From assembly GCA_010365215.1 (NCBI GenBank), contig JAAFGT010000005.1, forward strand, positions 1 to 64,000: a DNA stretch of 64,000 nucleotides, in the 5' to 3' direction. Within the stretch, counting starts at the first letter, position 1. Each line of letters starts with the position of its first letter. Positions 61,195 through 64,000 of the stretch are shown piece by piece. The stretch comes from Acidipila sp. Lineage in GTDB: Bacteria; Acidobacteriota; Terriglobia; Acidiferrales; UBA7541. A program made the translations under genes and the position numbers. The notes beneath the pieces are model-generated. The model did not search any database, was not told the DNA's origin, and worked only from the letters and a program-made list of their open reading frames with translations.

Positions 61195-64000
61195 CAGAAG
61201 CCCGACCCGAAAGAAAAGAAAAACTGGAATGATGGAATGCGCGCCAGCCCGCCCGGCGCCGTAGGCAGCGAAAATCGCGCGGGATTGAGCTGGTAGGCGA
61301 AGTCGACGCGCACCGGCCCGATCGGGGTTGCGTAACGAATGCCCACGCCAATGGTGTGCGAAAGATAATTCAAATCATTGGGCGGCGGTGTGCTGCGCAG
61401 CGTTATCTTGCGGACATCGCTGTACACGTTTCCAACGTCGTAGAAAAACGCTCCGCCCGCATGACCATTGGTATAGGGCAGACGCAGAGGAAAGCGCAGC
61501 TCCTGATTCATCGCCAGCAGCACCAGGCCGCCCACCGGAAACCCGGTGACTGTGTCGCGCGGTCCGGCCTGATTGAGCGCGAAGCCGCGCAGGCTGCTGC
61601 CGCCGCCGGCGAAATATCTCTCCGGCAACGGAATATCGCTGGCGGATGAACCTCCGAACGGCTCCTCAATTCCGATTCGAGAAGTGCGCGCAAAAGTCAG
61701 GTTTTTCTTGATGGGCGTAAAGCTGGAGTTTTGAAAAAAGAAACGCGCGAATGTGGCGCGGGAGCCGAGCGCACGCGCCGCCAGAGCCACGTCGGCGGTC
61801 CAGAAACGTCCCTTCAAAGGATCGACGGGATTGTCCCGACGATCACGAACCCAGGTGACACCCAATCCGGCAATTCCCGTGGGCTGGCTGAATAGTGGAA
61901 CCTGCGAGGGATCGATGTGCAGCGATTTGGCATCCACCTGGACTTTGCGATAGAAATAGCGATAGAGAAAGCTGGTTATAGGGGAATGCTTCTGCTCGAT
62001 CTGCGCCACCGCCTCGTAGCGCGTGGAAGTGAACGTGCGAATATCTCTCGTTTTCGCGGCCAAGCCGGTAAGCTGGAAACTCAGAGTACGGCGGCCCATC
62101 AGGTTCGGCGCCGTGTAACTTAGCAGCGCGCGTCCCTGGAGCGTGCTGGCACGCACTTTGAAGGCCAGGGTGTGCGCGCGGCCACCGAAATTTGCCCAGC
62201 CCAGTTCAAAAATTCCGCGAGGGCTGAAAGAGATGGTGGTGGCGTTAGGGTCAGTGCTGCTCGCGAGACGCTGTGTTTCGAATCCACCTCCGTAGCCGAT
62301 GGTGAAACGCTTGGCCTCTTCGACCGCGACCACCAGAGTCTTCTCCGTTTCCGTGCCGTCGGGATTCTGCGGTGCGATATCGACGCGCGTGAAAATGCCC
62401 AGGTTGTAGAGACGCCGCTGGGTATCCACGACCTCGCCCTGGCGCAGCGGGCCGCCCGGTTGAACCTCGATCTCACGGTTGATGGTCCCCTCACGCGTGT
62501 GCTCGTAGCCGGCCAGCAGGATCTGGCTCACATTGACCCGCGGGCCTTCCACGATGTGGTAAGCGAGATGAACTTCCCTGGGCGTTTTTCCCGGCTGTAC
62601 TGTGGACTCGAAGCGCACCTGCGGAAACCCTTCGTTGTAGTAGAGGGCGAGAATGTTGTCGCGGTCGGTGGAGACGTTGGCGTCCGAATAAGGCTGGCCT
62701 TCGGTGGATTCGATTGAGGACATCAGGGTCTTTGCATCGAATGCCTTATTGCCTTCGATGCTCAACGATTCGACGACGGTCTGTTGCCCTTCCTCGATGG
62801 TAAAGCGCACGAACAGGTCGCCGGGGCGCCCGGCATAATTTTCCAGCACCTCGGCATGAACCTTCACGGCCTGAAAGCCGTTGGAAATATAAAGTGCCTG
62901 GATGGTTTCCTCGTCGGAGCGCAGCAGGCGCGCGCTGAATCGTCCCGGGATCAGAAAAGATTCAGGGAGAAGGGTCACGCGGCTGCGCAAGACCTCATCG
63001 CGAAAATAGTGATTGCCGGTGAAAGCGATTCCTTCCAGACGGCGGTGCTCGCCGCGCTGCACGGTGTAGGTAATTACGCGGCCGCCTTTAGGGTCTTCGC
63101 GTGATTCGAACTGTACATCGGAATCAAAATATCCCTTGCGCTCGAAGTAATCGCGCAAGTTGCGGCGTCCCTCCTGCAAAAGATCTTCGTCGATGGCGCC
63201 TTCCTCGTAAATAGGAATGATTCTCTGCAGATCTTTTTTGGAAATTTTGGCGCCGGTAACCACCACGCGCACAGGCGGGCCGGAAACGATATCCAGCACG
63301 ATGGGTAGCCGGTTGGCGGCCGCGTCGTAATCGCCGCGATGCACGATCACGCGCGCGCCCAGCAGGCCGCGCTTGAATAACAGCTTGCGGAGCCGCTCTG
63401 TGGCGTTGTCCAGACGCGCAAAGGTCACGGATTGCCCGGTCTTGAGCTTGGAACGTCGCAGCAACTCCAGCGCGGGATAGAGCGTGGGGTTGTGCACCTC
63501 GACGTTGCCAATCTTGGCGCGGGGTCCAGGAATGACGTGCACGGCGACGTCAAGCTGCCGCGTGGCGGGATAGGGAGTTAGCACGGGATGCAGCGCCGGC
63601 ACATAAAAGCCGTCGTTGCGCAGCACTTCGCCGAGGCGCACCAGCCCGGCTTCCAACTGACTCTGCTGAAACGGCTCGCCCAGGCCCAACCGCAATGCAC
63701 TCGCTGCTTGCTGCGACGTGGGCGGTTCGTTGAGTCCGTCCACGCGGACTATGTTGATGAACAGGTTCCCACGTACGATAAAATCAAGGCGCACGCCGCC
63801 CTCGACTTCCGTGGCTTCCACGCGAATATCGGAAAACTCCCCGGTTTGATAGAGCTGCCGCAAGCTTTCACGAACGAGGTCGGAATCGAACGGCTGGCCG
63901 GGCTTAACAGGAAGAGTGGCAAGATTTTCTTCGATCACGCTGGCGGACTCACTCACCAGACGAACTGCCACGATGCGCTCGCCTGCCTGCGGCGCCTGCC
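61194..64000 (-). CDS. Omp85-family outer-membrane assembly protein (TamA/BamA-like), 5' end beyond the window
   Basis: At least 935 aa; the frame is still open at the window edge, so the N-terminus and signal peptide are missing. About five POTRA domains (e.g. 'IRVEATEVEGGVRLDFIVRG', 'YFDSDVQFESREDPKGGRVI') precede a 16-strand-type barrel with 'DRRDNPVDPLKGRFWTADV' and 'GGSSLRGFALNQAGPRD'. The protein ends in Phe ('FQFFFSFGSGF'), the outer-membrane insertion signal. Position next to tamB argues for a TamA role, but a BamA-like enzyme is possible. Confidence 0.93.
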   Translation of the reverse strand, partial: QAPQAGERIVAVRLVSESASVIEENLATLPVKPGQPFDSDLVRESLRQLYQTGEFSDIRVEATEVEGGVRLDFIVRGNLFINIVRVDGLNEPPTSQQAASALRLGLGEPFQQSQLEAGLVRLGEVLRNDGFYVPALHPVLTPYPATRQLDVAVHVIPGPRAKIGNVEVHNPTLYPALELLRRSKLKTGQSVTFARLDNATERLRKLLFKRGLLGARVIVHRGDYDAAANRLPIVLDIVSGPPVRVVVTGAKISKKDLQRIIPIYEEGAIDEDLLQEGRRNLRDYFERKGYFDSDVQFESREDPKGGRVITYTVQRGEHRRLEGIAFTGNHYFRDEVLRSRVTLLPESFLIPGRFSARLLRSDEETIQALYISNGFQAVKVHAEVLENYAGRPGDLFVRFTIEEGQQTVVESLSIEGNKAFDAKTLMSSIESTEGQPYSDANVSTDRDNILALYYNEGFPQVRFESTVQPGKTPREVHLAYHIVEGPRVNVSQILLAGYEHTREGTINREIEVQPGGPLRQGEVVDTQRRLYNLGIFTRVDIAPQNPDGTETEKTLVVAVEEAKRFTIGYGGGFETQRLASSTDPNATTISFSPRGIFELGWANFGGRAHTLAFKVRASTLQGRALLSYTAPNLMGRRTLSFQLTGLAAKTRDIRTFTSTRYEAVAQIEQKHSPITSFLYRYFYRKVQVDAKSLHIDPSQVPLFSQPTGIAGLGVTWVRDRRDNPVDPLKGRFWTADVALAARALGSRATFARFFFQNSSFTPIKKNLTFARTSRIGIEEPFGGSSASDIPLPERYFAGGGSSLRGFALNQAGPRDTVTGFPVGGLVLLAMNQELRFPLRLPYTNGHAGGAFFYDVGNVYSDVRKITLRSTPPPNDLNYLSHTIGVGIRYATPIGPVRVDFAYQLNPARFSLPTAPGGLARIPSFQFFFSFGSGF

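Noticed and set aside
1-64000. CRISPR arrays, rRNA operon, prophage or replication origin
   Set aside because: No regularly spaced repeats, rRNA, phage structural genes or DnaA-box clusters were recognised.

Overview
The window is GC-rich, densely coded chromosome that most resembles an Acidobacteriota genome of the Terriglobia or Koribacter/Sulfotelmatobacter type. This is inferred from protein families, not from an rRNA gene, because none is present. The pointers are an ADOP-type duplicated permease, a VWFA-related acidobacterial protein, a Ser/Thr kinase fused to TolB-like and TPR regions, a PEP-CTERM protein, an N-terminally Cys-rich Crp/Fnr protein, and an Omp85/SurA-like/TamB envelope cluster. 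No prophage, CRISPR array or intact IS element is visible.

Layout. (1) 0.15-2.6 kb: ADOP permease. (2) 2.9-7.1 kb, plus strand: YacL-like PIN-TRAM protein, ispD, ispF, a stand-alone GltX anticodon-binding-like protein and rlmB, an order recalling the Firmicutes yacL-ispD-ispF-gltX-cysE-cysS-rlmB cluster. (3) 7.1-8.5 kb, minus: an OsmC-family gene with an in-frame TGA at the catalytic Cys (candidate selenoprotein), apt and acyP. (4) 8.7-18.3 kb: PEP-CTERM protein behind a sigma-54-like promoter, large Ser/Thr kinase, receiver protein, GH35-like glycosidase, secreted protein, PilZ protein. (5) 18.6-26.3 kb: AraC-MGMT protein, then a minus-strand run with LolA-like proteins, a MacB/Lol-type ABC transporter, mltG and ruvX. 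(6) 26.3-35.5 kb: ChbG/HpnK deacetylase with a GT2 enzyme, folP, a VWFA protein, ftsH, hpt, tilS. (7) 35.6-37.9 kb: 7-TM membrane protein, a secreted peptide with four repeats, a tRNA with anticodon CAU. (8) 37.9-47.7 kb: a stress or low-oxygen-like island with a Crp/Fnr regulator, Zn-alcohol dehydrogenase, acyl-CoA synthetase-GNAT fusion, P-type ATPase, UspA protein, OsmC and an exapted IS481-like protein. Two intergenic regions each carry a pair of Crp-type palindromes. (9) 47.8-56.4 kb: lipid kinase, LysW-like protein, Nudix, uppS, wHTH regulator pair, GT2, pcm, class V aminotransferase. (10) 56.4-64.0 kb: TamB, SurA-like and Omp85 genes; the Omp85 gene runs off the end of the window.

The strongest signals are the OsmC selenoprotein candidate (TGA at the Cys position, 7-bp hairpin 19 nt downstream, resolving Cys kept), the Crp-type regulon with 22-bp-spaced paired operators, the DDE-dead IS481-like gene in that regulon, and the four-repeat secreted peptide beside a 7-TM protein. 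All functions are read from sequence motifs without database searches.
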